Source of the DNA: an uncultured Paracoccaceae bacterium
GTDB lineage: Bacteria > Pseudomonadota > Alphaproteobacteria > Rhodobacterales > Rhodobacteraceae
Direction of reading: 5' to 3'
DNA: 64,000 nucleotides
NCBI GenBank assembly: GCA_937864535.1
Contig: CALMJS010000019.1
Coordinates: 274,500 to 338,499 of the forward strand
Shown here: positions 7,789-15,815 of the stretch, in pieces
How positions within the stretch are numbered: position 1 is the first letter of the stretch
Layout of the letters: each line of letters opens with the position of its first letter
The notes under the pieces: model-generated
What the model saw: only the letters and a program-made list of their open reading frames with translations
Database searches by the model: none
What the model was told of the DNA's origin: nothing
Made by a program: the position numbers and the translations under genes

Positions 7789-8922
7789 ATGCGAATTCTA
7801 CACACCGCCGACCTGCATTTGGGGCGGCAATTCATGGGACTCTCTCTCGACCCTGATTTTGACGCCATTCTCGATCAGATCGTCGCCGCGATCCTCTCGG
7901 AGCACATCGACGTGCTGCTGATCGCTGGCGATGTCTTTGACCGCGCCTCGCCGCCCAATAGCGCGATCCGGCAGGTGAACCGCTTTCTCAGGCGGGTGAT
8001 CGACGACACGCAGGCCGCCGTGGTGATGATCTCTGGCAACCACGACTCCGGCGACCGGATCGAGGCGATGTCGATCTTTTCCACTCCCTCGCGGGTCCTC
8101 GTGCGCGGGATCGCCGACGCCCATGAACCGCCGCTGATCCTGCACGACGCCCACGGCGCGGTGGCCTTTAGCGCCCTGCCCTTTTCCTATGAATATGCCG
8201 CGCGCGAGGCGTTCGACACCGAAGCCATCAGCACCCCCGCCGATGTCATCACCGCACAGATCGCCGCCGCCCGTCCGCATGTGCCCGCAGGGGCGCGCTG
8301 GGTCGTCCTTGCCCATGCCTTTGTCGCGGGCGGCGCAGTGGGTGATACCGAACGCGCGCTGACGCGGGTCGGCGGCATTGAAACCGTGCCCGCGCAGGTG
8401 TTCGACGGGGCCGATTACGTCGCGCTGGGGCATCTGCACAAACCGCAGCAGGTCGGCGCCCCCCACATCCGCTATTCCGGCGCGCCTCTCGCCTTTGGCT
8501 TTGACGAGGCGGGCAGCGAAAAATCCATGACAATCATTGACCTAGCCGAAAATACGCCAGTGATCCGCACCCTGCCGTTTCACCCGCTGCGTCAGGTGCG
8601 CAGGTTGACCGGGGCGCTGACCGACCTCTTGGCCGGGCCGCCCAGTGACGATTTCATCCAGATCGTCCTGACCGATGACACCCCGCAAATCGACCCGATG
8701 CAGCGGCTTCGGACGCCCTATCCGAACGTCTGTCACCTCTCCTACGCCCGTCAGACCCGTGCACCCGAAACCAAATCGCTGGGGGTCGCAGCCGCCGCCC
8801 TGACCCCGTTGGATATGGTAAGCCAGTTCATCGCGCTGGTCGATGCCCGCGACCCGAACGCCGACGAACTCGCCCTCCTCGCCGATCAGTTCCACACCCT
8901 CGCCACGCAGGACCGGACATGA
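7789..8922 (+). CDS. sbcD: Exonuclease SbcD (Mre11 homologue)
   Basis: A 377-residue calcineurin-like phosphoesterase with all metal-binding motifs: DLHLG at residues 8-12, GDVFD at 47-51, GNHD at 83-86, His in LAHAF at 176, and GHLH at 214-217. It forms the nuclease subunit of SbcCD, which cleaves hairpins, DNA ends and protein-blocked ends. It is preceded by a GAGGGG Shine-Dalgarno sequence and its stop overlaps the sbcC start as ATGA, so the two subunits are coupled. Placement between a dead recombinase and the replication module makes it part of the replicon backbone. Whether the chromosome has a second copy cannot be seen. Confidence 0.95.
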   Translation: MRILHTADLHLGRQFMGLSLDPDFDAILDQIVAAILSEHIDVLLIAGDVFDRASPPNSAIRQVNRFLRRVIDDTQAAVVMISGNHDSGDRIEAMSIFSTPSRVLVRGIADAHEPPLILHDAHGAVAFSALPFSYEYAAREAFDTEAISTPADVITAQIAAARPHVPAGARWVVLAHAFVAGGAVGDTERALTRVGGIETVPAQVFDGADYVALGHLHKPQQVGAPHIRYSGAPLAFGFDEAGSEKSMTIIDLAENTPVIRTLPFHPLRQVRRLTGALTDLLAGPPSDDFIQIVLTDDTPQIDPMQRLRTPYPNVCHLSYARQTRAPETKSLGVAAAALTPLDMVSQFIALVDARDPNADELALLADQFHTLATQDRT

Positions 8923-11900
8923 GACCTCTCCGCCTCACCCTTCAGGCCTTTGGCCCCTTTGCCACCACGCAGGTTGTCGATTTCCGCGCCGCGCTCGAGG
9001 CCGGACTCTTTGGCATTTACGGCCAGACCGGCGCGGGCAAATCCACGCTGTTTTCCGCAATGTCCTTTGCGCTGTTTGGTACGCCCGCGAAATCCGAACA
9101 GGAACCGCGCTCGCTGCGGTCGGACCACGCCGCGCCCGATCTGCCGACCGAGGTCGAGTTCATCTTTGACCTCGGGCCGAAAACCTATCTGATCCGTCGC
9201 CGCCCCGCGCAGGACCGGCCCAAATCCCGTGGCACCGGCACCACCGAAACCGCGGCCGAGGCGTCGCTGTTTGACGTCACAGGCATCGCGCTCGACAGTC
9301 TCGGACCCGGTCAGTCGGGCCGCGTCATCGCCGAGAAAAAGGTCTCTCTCGTCGGTCAACAGGTCGAGGCGCTCTTGGGCTATGGCGCCGATCAGTTCCG
9401 CCAGATCGTCCTCTTGCCTCAGGGGCGGTTTGAAACCTTCCTTGCCGCGAAAACCGAGGCCCGCGTTGAAATCCTGCGTGATCTTTTCGACGTCAAACTC
9501 TATCGCGACCTCGCCGCGCGACTGCGTGATCAGGCCGCCGAGGCCGAACGGACCCTGCGTGATCAACGCGCGCTCTATAGCGCACGTCTGACCGAACGCG
9601 GTTTTGACAACGCCCAGAGCTTGACCGACGGCATCGCCGCCGCCGCCGTCAGGGTGCAACAGATACAGACACTTCAGGCCGCAGCAGAAACCGCTGTTCA
9701 GACCGCACAGCAGCGCCTGACAGAGGCCGAACAGATCGAAACCGCCTTTGCCGCAGCAGAAACCGCGCAACAAACCCTGTTGAAACTAGAGGAACGAACC
9801 GCCGAAATAGACGCGCTGGCCACGCGGGTTCAGGCCGTACAGAACGCAAAACAGGGCAGGGACCTAGAGGCCAATTGGCAGGACGCGATCCAGCAGACCC
9901 AGGACGCCGCGCAGTCAGTGACCAAGGCCAGAACCGATCTGGCCACCGCGACCGCAGCCAAAGAAACCGCCGCCAGCCGCCTGAAACAGGCGCAATCCAA
10001 TGACGGTCGGCGGCAACAGATTCAGGCCGATCTTACGCGGCTAGAGGGGATCGCCGCGCAGGTCGCACAGGCGGCAACGCTGCAAACCGCGCTGGATCTC
10101 GCGACCACGCAGGACGGGCAGGCACAGACAGCATTGGCCACCGCGACCGCGACCTTGGACGCGCTGAAATCCCGCCGCGATGCGGCCGAACTTGGCCTTG
10201 ATCAGGCCCGCAGGTCAGAGGCAGAGCGGGGGAAACTGACCGCCGATCTGTCACAGGCAAATCGCGATCTGATAGCGGCGCAAACATACGCCCGCGCCGT
10301 CGCCGCCGTCGCTCAGGCCGAACGGGACCTTAATGCCGCCGCAACCGATCTGGCCTATAAAACAGACGCGGCGCAAACCGCAGATACCACACTGACAGAG
10401 GCAGAGGCACGGCTCACCCGGACGCAGGCCATTATTCTGGCCGAGAAACTCAACGATGACAGCCCATGTCCGGTGTGCGGGTCGCACGACCATCCGAACC
10501 CCGCGCATGGCACGTCCGAACACTCTGGCCTGACCGAGGCTTTCCGCGCCGCCCAACGCCAGGCGCAAACAGCGGCAGAGGCGAGAGTCAGAGCAGAGAG
10601 CGAGCTTGGCAATTGTCAGGCGCGACTAGAGGACAGAAACCGGACACTGGCCGAGCTGGACCAGCCCGAACAGCCGATTGAGCAGATATCGCAAACTGTC
10701 GCCGACCTCGGCCGCGCGATTGCAAACTTGGGGCAGGAGCGTGACCTGAACCAACTGGCCAATGACTTTGACGCGCTCCGCCAGCAGGTCACGACGGCAG
10801 AGCAGGGGGCCACGACCGCCCGCACCATCGCCGCGGAGGCCAGCACCGCTCTGGCCGCCGCCCGCGCGACCTATGACACCGTCGTGGCCGCCTTGCCCGA
10901 CGATTTACGCAGCCCGCAGGCGGTCACCGCCCGCCGGTCAACATTGGAACGAGACCAACAGCAACTGACGGAGGCCCTCGACACAGCAACTCGGGCAGAT
11001 CTAGCCGCCACCGAAGCCTTGACCCGCACCCAAGAGCAACTGAACGCCGCGCACCAAATGCACGCCGCTCAGGCTCTGCGCCAAACCAAGGCCGAGTCAG
11101 TTTTTCACGCTCGGCTGACCCAAGTCGGTCTGGATGTCGCGGGCTATCAGGCCCTTCAGGTCCATTTTGCAACGTTGGACGCCGATCAGCGGACCGTGAC
11201 CGCACACCGCGACGGTCTGATCGCCGCCCGGACGACTTGGCAAAACGCGGCCGCCGCCTGCGCGGATCAAACCCGGCCGGACCTGCCGCCGCTGCGGGAT
11301 GCGCTGGCCGAGGCAACCGCAACCTTGGCAGCGGCCAACGAGGAGCTTGCGTCGGCAAAAACAGAGATCGCGTCGCTGACCCGGTTTCAGGCCTCTTTGG
11401 CAGACGCACTGGCCGAGACCGAACGGCTGGAGACAGAGACGGGATCCTTGCGGGCCGTGGCGGACCTGACGAACGGCAAGAACGACTGCAAGATGACGCT
11501 CGAAACCTTTGCGATCGGCGCGATGTTCGATCAGGTGTTAGAGGCCGCGAATATGCGGCTCGACCCGATGACACGGGGCCGCTACCGTCTGACCCGCGAG
11601 AGCGAGGCCGGGGCAGGGCGTGGCAAGCGCGGGCTCGAGATTGCGGTCCACGACATCAACACCGGCAAGGCAAGACCGACCGCCACGCTCTCTGGCGGCG
11701 AGACGTTCATTTCGGCCCTGGCCCTCGCGCTGGGTTTGGCCGACGTGGTCGAGAGCCTGTCGGGCAAAATCCGGATGGACACGATTTTCATCGACGAAGG
11801 CTTTGGCAGTCTGGACAGCGAAAACGGGGCAGGGACGCTGGATCAGGTGATCCAGGTTCTGGCCGACCTGACACAAGGCAGCCGAGCCGTCGGTCTGATT

Positions 11901-11999
11901 TCGCACGTCGGTCTGGTCCAAGACGCAATCCCCCAAGGGTTCTATGTTCGGTCCACCCCGACCGGTAGTCAGGTCGAGGAGCGGCGGGGGTTGGCGTGA
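8919..11999 (+). CDS. sbcC: Exonuclease SbcC (Rad50 homologue)
   Basis: A 1026-residue SMC-like ATPase. Walker A GQTGAGKS is at residues 35-42. Long alanine/glutamine-rich coiled coils span roughly 190-890. The zinc hook CPVC is at 517-520, the ABC signature LSGGE is near 923, and Walker B IFIDEGFGSLD is near 955-965. It dimerises through the hook and drives SbcD at palindromes and blocked DNA ends. Length agrees with bacterial SbcC (about 1000-1050). It ends 21 bases before the first parS-like palindrome and converges with repC. Hairpin-processing activity near a replication origin could limit inverted-repeat instability on the replicon (inference). Confidence 0.95.
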   Translation: MRPLRLTLQAFGPFATTQVVDFRAALEAGLFGIYGQTGAGKSTLFSAMSFALFGTPAKSEQEPRSLRSDHAAPDLPTEVEFIFDLGPKTYLIRRRPAQDRPKSRGTGTTETAAEASLFDVTGIALDSLGPGQSGRVIAEKKVSLVGQQVEALLGYGADQFRQIVLLPQGRFETFLAAKTEARVEILRDLFDVKLYRDLAARLRDQAAEAERTLRDQRALYSARLTERGFDNAQSLTDGIAAAAVRVQQIQTLQAAAETAVQTAQQRLTEAEQIETAFAAAETAQQTLLKLEERTAEIDALATRVQAVQNAKQGRDLEANWQDAIQQTQDAAQSVTKARTDLATATAAKETAASRLKQAQSNDGRRQQIQADLTRLEGIAAQVAQAATLQTALDLATTQDGQAQTALATATATLDALKSRRDAAELGLDQARRSEAERGKLTADLSQANRDLIAAQTYARAVAAVAQAERDLNAAATDLAYKTDAAQTADTTLTEAEARLTRTQAIILAEKLNDDSPCPVCGSHDHPNPAHGTSEHSGLTEAFRAAQRQAQTAAEARVRAESELGNCQARLEDRNRTLAELDQPEQPIEQISQTVADLGRAIANLGQERDLNQLANDFDALRQQVTTAEQGATTARTIAAEASTALAAARATYDTVVAALPDDLRSPQAVTARRSTLERDQQQLTEALDTATRADLAATEALTRTQEQLNAAHQMHAAQALRQTKAESVFHARLTQVGLDVAGYQALQVHFATLDADQRTVTAHRDGLIAARTTWQNAAAACADQTRPDLPPLRDALAEATATLAAANEELASAKTEIASLTRFQASLADALAETERLETETGSLRAVADLTNGKNDCKMTLETFAIGAMFDQVLEAANMRLDPMTRGRYRLTRESEAGAGRGKRGLEIAVHDINTGKARPTATLSGGETFISALALALGLADVVESLSGKIRMDTIFIDEGFGSLDSENGAGTLDQVIQVLADLTQGSRAVGLISHVGLVQDAIPQGFYVRSTPTGSQVEERRGLA

Positions 12000-12020
12000 T
12001 CCGCCAATCCGGAGGGCCAA

Positions 12021-12036
12021 GTTCACAGTTGTGAAC
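12021..12036. promoter_or_regulatory. parS-like palindrome 1
   Basis: GTTCACAGTTGTGAAC, a 16-bp palindrome with one mismatch at the centre. It differs by one base from the perfect copy 34 bp away. The GTT-N10-AAC shape and the position next to repC fit the ParB (RepB) sites of repABC plasmids. Confidence 0.75.
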
Positions 12037-12054
12037 CGAAGGCCGGACAGGGGA

Positions 12055-12070
12055 GTTCACAATTGTGAAC
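12055..12070. promoter_or_regulatory. parS-like palindrome 2
   Basis: GTTCACAATTGTGAAC, a perfect 16-bp palindrome directly abutting the last base of the repC stop codon (12071). With palindrome 1 it forms a pair spaced 34 bp start to start. Centromere sites downstream of repC are known in repABC plasmids and define compatibility groups. Confidence 0.8.
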
Positions 12071-13291
12071 TCAGGCCGCGGTTTTCCGCATCAAGGCCAT
12101 GACCATCGGTCCGCAGGAGAAGGCTCCGGTTGCGGCTTTGTCGGTCAGGCTGCGCAGATATCCGCCCGCAGAGCGGATCGACGCAAAGTTCTCGAGCATC
12201 GCCGCCACGACGACGGCGGCCTCTTCGGGGCCCATGGCCAGTTTGGCGTCGTCCCAAGCCGAGGGCGAAATCCCCATCATCGGACGAACGGTATCGGCGG
12301 CACGGACCAGTTGGTGCCAATGCCGGATCGGACCCTCTGCATAGCCGAGGATTTCGGTACAAGCCGCCAGCACCAGACCCAGCGGTATATTCGGCAGTTT
12401 ACGATCATCGGTTAAAGGATCGCTGACCCCATCGGACGATAGGGCAGGGGGCTGTTCATCCGGGTGCGCCGGTTCGGCCCCTCCATTTTCAATGGAAGGT
12501 TCAAGATCATAAGAGTCTGATATTGAATTCTGATAGTGCTGCTCAGATAGAGACTCATTGGTGCTCATATCTGTTGTTTCGGAGGGTTCGAGGATGGCGC
12601 GTGCGCAGTCGAGGGCACCGCTAAGGGCCTGTTCTGCCTGCTGCAAGTCGTCAATCGTCAGTTTGCGGCGCAGGTCGCGAGCCACCAGTCGCGCAAGGTC
12701 CGAGAGGCTATCCCACAGCGCAAGATCGGGCCGTGCAGAGGCACCGAAGTCGGCCAGACCTGCCAGATCGCGGCGCATCAGGCTGACGGTTTCACGCAGG
12801 CGTTTATAGCCGTCCTCTGCGGCGCGGATGGCCTCGGCAGCGGCGCAGAATTCGGCGAACCGATAGGCCAGCGGAGCGAGGTCAAAGCCAAAGGCGATCT
12901 TTTCCTCGCCATAGCGACGGGCATAGCGTTTGCCGTTCGGGCTATCGCGGCGCAGGATCACGCCCGCATCGACCAGATGCGATAAATGCCGCCGCATGGT
13001 CGAACCGGGCATACCGTTCAGACGCTCGCAAATCGCCACATTCGACGGATGGACCACCAGATCGGTCTGGTTCCCGCCCAAGACCGTCGCAGGGTAGAAG
13101 CTGACCAGCGCCTGAAGCACGGTCATGTCCCGATCCGATAGGCCGAACTGCATCCGACCGACCGAAAGTTCGCGAAGTGATTCCCATTTGTTGACGCCCT
13201 GCGGCGGCAAAGCGGTGTCAGAGGCCGACTGATGTGCCAAACGGACAGCATCCATCGGTCGCCGGAACGACGTTACGGGCTGATAACTCAT
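12071..13291 (-). CDS. repC: RepC replication initiator
   Basis: A 406-residue RepC of the repABC family. The N-terminal winged-helix region includes GLSDRDMTVLQALVSFYPAT (residues about 50-69) and the HPSNVAICERLNGMPGSTMRRHLSHLVDAGVI recognition region. A linker rich in Ser/Asp/Glu follows, then a C-terminal domain near residues 305-385. RepC is the limiting initiator, and in repABC plasmids the origin lies within repC itself, usually in an A/T-rich stretch. The lowest-GC part here is about 12490-12570, which is a reasonable origin candidate (inference). It is the last gene of the minus-strand repABC operon and is preceded by the regulatory spacer described separately. Confidence 0.95.
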   Translation of the reverse strand: MSYQPVTSFRRPMDAVRLAHQSASDTALPPQGVNKWESLRELSVGRMQFGLSDRDMTVLQALVSFYPATVLGGNQTDLVVHPSNVAICERLNGMPGSTMRRHLSHLVDAGVILRRDSPNGKRYARRYGEEKIAFGFDLAPLAYRFAEFCAAAEAIRAAEDGYKRLRETVSLMRRDLAGLADFGASARPDLALWDSLSDLARLVARDLRRKLTIDDLQQAEQALSGALDCARAILEPSETTDMSTNESLSEQHYQNSISDSYDLEPSIENGGAEPAHPDEQPPALSSDGVSDPLTDDRKLPNIPLGLVLAACTEILGYAEGPIRHWHQLVRAADTVRPMMGISPSAWDDAKLAMGPEEAAVVVAAMLENFASIRSAGGYLRSLTDKAATGAFSCGPMVMALMRKTAA

Positions 13292-13466
13292 ATTTTATCA
13301 CGAAGACAAAAGATTCCCTGTCCTGCGAATCACTTTGGACTTGCAGGTGCGTACGCGGAGGACTACCTTGGGAGTGCAAAACACAAGGGGGTCTCGTGGA
13401 GCGATGCTTTACGGGGCCTTTCTTTTTGCCTGTTACGTGCCTCCTGTCCTAGGGTTTCTGCTCTTG
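13292..13466 (+). ncRNA. Probable counter-transcribed RNA region (incompatibility factor) between repB and repC
   Basis: All studied repABC operons encode a small antisense RNA in the repB-repC gap that represses repC. This 175-base gap contains no credible gene. It has an imperfect stem from CCTGC (13322-13326) with GCAGG (13343-13347), a small CCTTG/CAAGG repeat (13366-13370 and 13384-13388), and a T-rich tract CCTTTCTTTTT near 13416-13426 that could end a plus-strand transcript. A weak plus-strand promoter TTGCAG-N17-TACCTT is at 13341-13369. The exact ends cannot be fixed by eye. Confidence 0.45.
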
Positions 13467-14471
13467 TTATTGGTCTTCGCGGCGCGACAGATACCGCGCG
13501 TGAAGGTCGGCGATGACATCGGGCGCCTCGGCCTCTAGCCAATCGGCAAAGCGTTTGTCATCCAGATCCAGTTTCAATCCCCGCCCTGTGCGCGTCACCT
13601 GACCGAGCGTGCGGCCCTGCGCCATGATCGGCAGCCCCTTGGGCGGTTTCGGGGTGAGTTTCACCTTGGCCACCGGAGCGGCGGCCGGCCGCAGCGCATT
13701 TTCCACCGCCTCGAACGCAGCCAGCGACGGATCGGGGCCAACCTGACCAGTCAGGGCAGGGGCGGCCTGTGCCATCGCGCGGGTCCGGTGGGCAATTTCG
13801 ACAAGCGGCTCAACGGCTTGGCCAGTTTCGGCAAGGGTTTTCCCCAGCGCCTCCCATCGGGGGCGACCGACACCATGGGCGGGGCCGATGGCGTCGATCA
13901 GGTCAACGCCGACCATATCCACCACCGCCAGGGCCATCGAAACCGACGATTTCGTCACGGTCAAAACCTCAGCCACCTGGTTCTGGTTGCCGTAGCCGGA
14001 ATCGACTAACTCTCTGGCAAACAGCGCCTTTTCAATGAACGACAGGTCGCGGCGCGCCATGTTTTCGGAGATCTGCGCCGTAACCGCGCCCTGATCGTCC
14101 AGATTGGCCACCAGAGCGCGGATCTTTTTCACCTTATCGGATGAACGAATCGCTTCGAGACGGCGCGCCCCGTAAACCAAGAGGTAACGATCAGCCTCGG
14201 TCGGGTGGCGGCGCACCAGAATCGGCACGGTCTGGCCGTTCGCCTCGATCGCGTCGCGCAGATCGACGATGTCATTCAGGTCGAGACGATCGCGCAGTCG
14301 GTCGTCGATGATCTGCGCGGGGTCGAGTTCCCAGACATGATGGTTGTCCACCGCGTCACGGGCCGAACGCAGCGCGCGGTTCGAGGCCATCATCGAGGGC
14401 GGCGGCATCGCGGCCCCGGCACTGGCGAGGCTGTCCAGAAGGCTCATGCGGCTGCGTTTCTTATCGGTCAT
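13467..14471 (-). CDS. repB: RepB centromere-binding partition protein (ParB family)
   Basis: A 334-residue ParB/RepB protein. The ParB nuclease-like domain holds LVYGARRLEAIR near residue 95 and the box ISENMARRDLSFIEKALFA near 134. The helix-turn-helix follows in NQNQVAEVLTVTKSSVSMAL. The C-terminal RepB-specific region is near residues 255-334. The ATG at 14471 overlaps the repA stop as ATGA and gives the usual MTDKKRSRMSLLDSL start; the frame opens four codons earlier without an advantage. It should bind the two GTT-N10-AAC palindromes beyond repC and partner RepA in segregation and operon repression. Confidence 0.95.
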   Translation of the reverse strand: MTDKKRSRMSLLDSLASAGAAMPPPSMMASNRALRSARDAVDNHHVWELDPAQIIDDRLRDRLDLNDIVDLRDAIEANGQTVPILVRRHPTEADRYLLVYGARRLEAIRSSDKVKKIRALVANLDDQGAVTAQISENMARRDLSFIEKALFARELVDSGYGNQNQVAEVLTVTKSSVSMALAVVDMVGVDLIDAIGPAHGVGRPRWEALGKTLAETGQAVEPLVEIAHRTRAMAQAAPALTGQVGPDPSLAAFEAVENALRPAAAPVAKVKLTPKPPKGLPIMAQGRTLGQVTRTGRGLKLDLDDKRFADWLEAEAPDVIADLHARYLSRREDQ

Positions 14472-15655
14472 TCCCGCCCCCATGTTTTCTGGATCAAGGC
14501 CGAGATTTCGTCGTTGACGGCGTTCACGCTCTCTATCGCGCGGTCAAAGGTTGACCGGGTAAAGGCTGATCTTTCAACCTCGTAGAGGGTTTGTTTGGTC
14601 AGGCCCGCGTCGGAAATCGCGGTGGATTTGAGCATGGGCGCGTTCAGCACCTTGTCACCGTACATCGTGCGCAAAAACGCGGTGATCCGGTTTTGCGGCG
14701 CGTCGGTGGGCTCGTACCGGGTCAGCAGATAGCGCATCCAGTCGTGCGACATATCGGCCCCGGATTCGGCGATCACATCCATCAGGTCGGCAGTCATCCG
14801 CAGGAACTGCGACATCGACATCACGTCCAGCATTTCCGGGTGGATGGTCACCAGAACGCCCGTCGCCGCAGAGAGGGCCGACATGGTCAGGAAGCCGAGC
14901 TGCGGCGGACAGTCGATCACCACCACGTCGTAGCGGTCATCGACCTGCGACAGCGCCTCGCGCACACGGAAGAAGAACAGGCCGGCGTTGCCCTGCGCCA
15001 AGGCGCGGGGGGTGTCGTGTTCAAACTCCATCAGTTCGAGGTTGCCGGGGATCAGGTCGAGGTTCGGGATATAGGTGGGGCGGATCACATCGGTGATCGG
15101 GCAGGGGTCGTCATAGCGGATCGCGTCATAGAGCGTGCCGCCATCGAGCAGGTCGTATTCCGGCTGGACGCCATGCAGCGCCGTCAGAGAGGCCTGCGGG
15201 TCGAGGTCGATGGCCAGCACGCGATAGCCGAGCAGCGCCAGACGCTGGGCCAGATGGGCGGAGGTGGTGGTTTTGCCCGATCCGCCCTTGAAATTCATCA
15301 CGCCGATGATCTGCAGATGATCGCCGTCGCGGCGGCCGGGCAGATAGTCACCGGGTTTGCGGGCGGTCTGTTCCAGCAGATGCCGCAGATCGAGGATATC
15401 CTGCGCAGAATAGAGCCGGCGGTTGCCGCTGGTCAGCTCGGGCGAGGGGCCCTTGCCGTCGAGATGCAGCTTGCGCAGGTAGCTGTCGTTGACGCCCAGC
15501 ATCGCCGCGGCCTCGCCCGAGGTGAATTTGCGCATTTCCTTGTGGGCATCGGGCGGAAAGAGGCTCTCTCGCTGCGCATGAAGCTGCGCGGCAAGGGCTT
15601 CGGACTGTTGACGGATGACCGCGTTCAGGTCTTCCTGTGGGTGCTTGGCCTGCAT
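14468..15655 (-). CDS. repA: RepA partition ATPase (ParA family)
   Basis: A 395-residue ParA-type ATPase. An N-terminal MerR-like winged helix (TSGEAAAMLGVNDSYLRKLH, residues 45-64) precedes the deviant Walker A KGGSGKTT at 123-130. Later come LDPQASLTALHG and the Walker B-like VVVIDCPPQLGFLTMSAL. The N-terminal DNA-binding extension is the mark of plasmid RepA, which represses its own operon as well as moving plasmid copies. It is first in the operon repA-repB-repC, with a promoter and an inverted repeat just upstream. No sign of damage. Confidence 0.95.
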   Translation of the reverse strand: MQAKHPQEDLNAVIRQQSEALAAQLHAQRESLFPPDAHKEMRKFTSGEAAAMLGVNDSYLRKLHLDGKGPSPELTSGNRRLYSAQDILDLRHLLEQTARKPGDYLPGRRDGDHLQIIGVMNFKGGSGKTTTSAHLAQRLALLGYRVLAIDLDPQASLTALHGVQPEYDLLDGGTLYDAIRYDDPCPITDVIRPTYIPNLDLIPGNLELMEFEHDTPRALAQGNAGLFFFRVREALSQVDDRYDVVVIDCPPQLGFLTMSALSAATGVLVTIHPEMLDVMSMSQFLRMTADLMDVIAESGADMSHDWMRYLLTRYEPTDAPQNRITAFLRTMYGDKVLNAPMLKSTAISDAGLTKQTLYEVERSAFTRSTFDRAIESVNAVNDEISALIQKTWGRE

Positions 15656-15697
15656 AGTGCCCTCTGATCCGGCGCCCGACTGCTCGTCGAAACGTGT

Positions 15698-15762
15698 TCA
15701 CGGAAATCGACGTTTTACCGTCTGTTTCCGTGACTATTTAGCCAAGAGTAAGATTCGTGCAA
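15698..15762 (-). promoter_or_regulatory. repABC promoter and flanking inverted repeat
   Basis: On the minus strand TTGCAC (15757-15762), a 16-base spacer and TAAATA (15735-15740) form a plausible sigma70 promoter. Just downstream, TTTCCGTGA (15725-15733) and TCACGGAAA (15698-15706) are perfect 9-bp complements with starts 27 bp apart, that is about 2.5 helical turns. This would straddle the transcription start and suits a RepA autoregulatory operator. Confidence 0.55.
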
Positions 15763-15815
15763 GGTTTTTCTAAATCTGGGGGATCGAAACCCCGAAGGCA
15801 CAAGTCCAGCCCGCG

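Noticed and set aside
13232..13538. Small plus-strand frames across the repC start, repB-repC spacer and repB end
   Set aside because: No ribosome site or homology, and the spacer is expected to encode an RNA rather than a protein.
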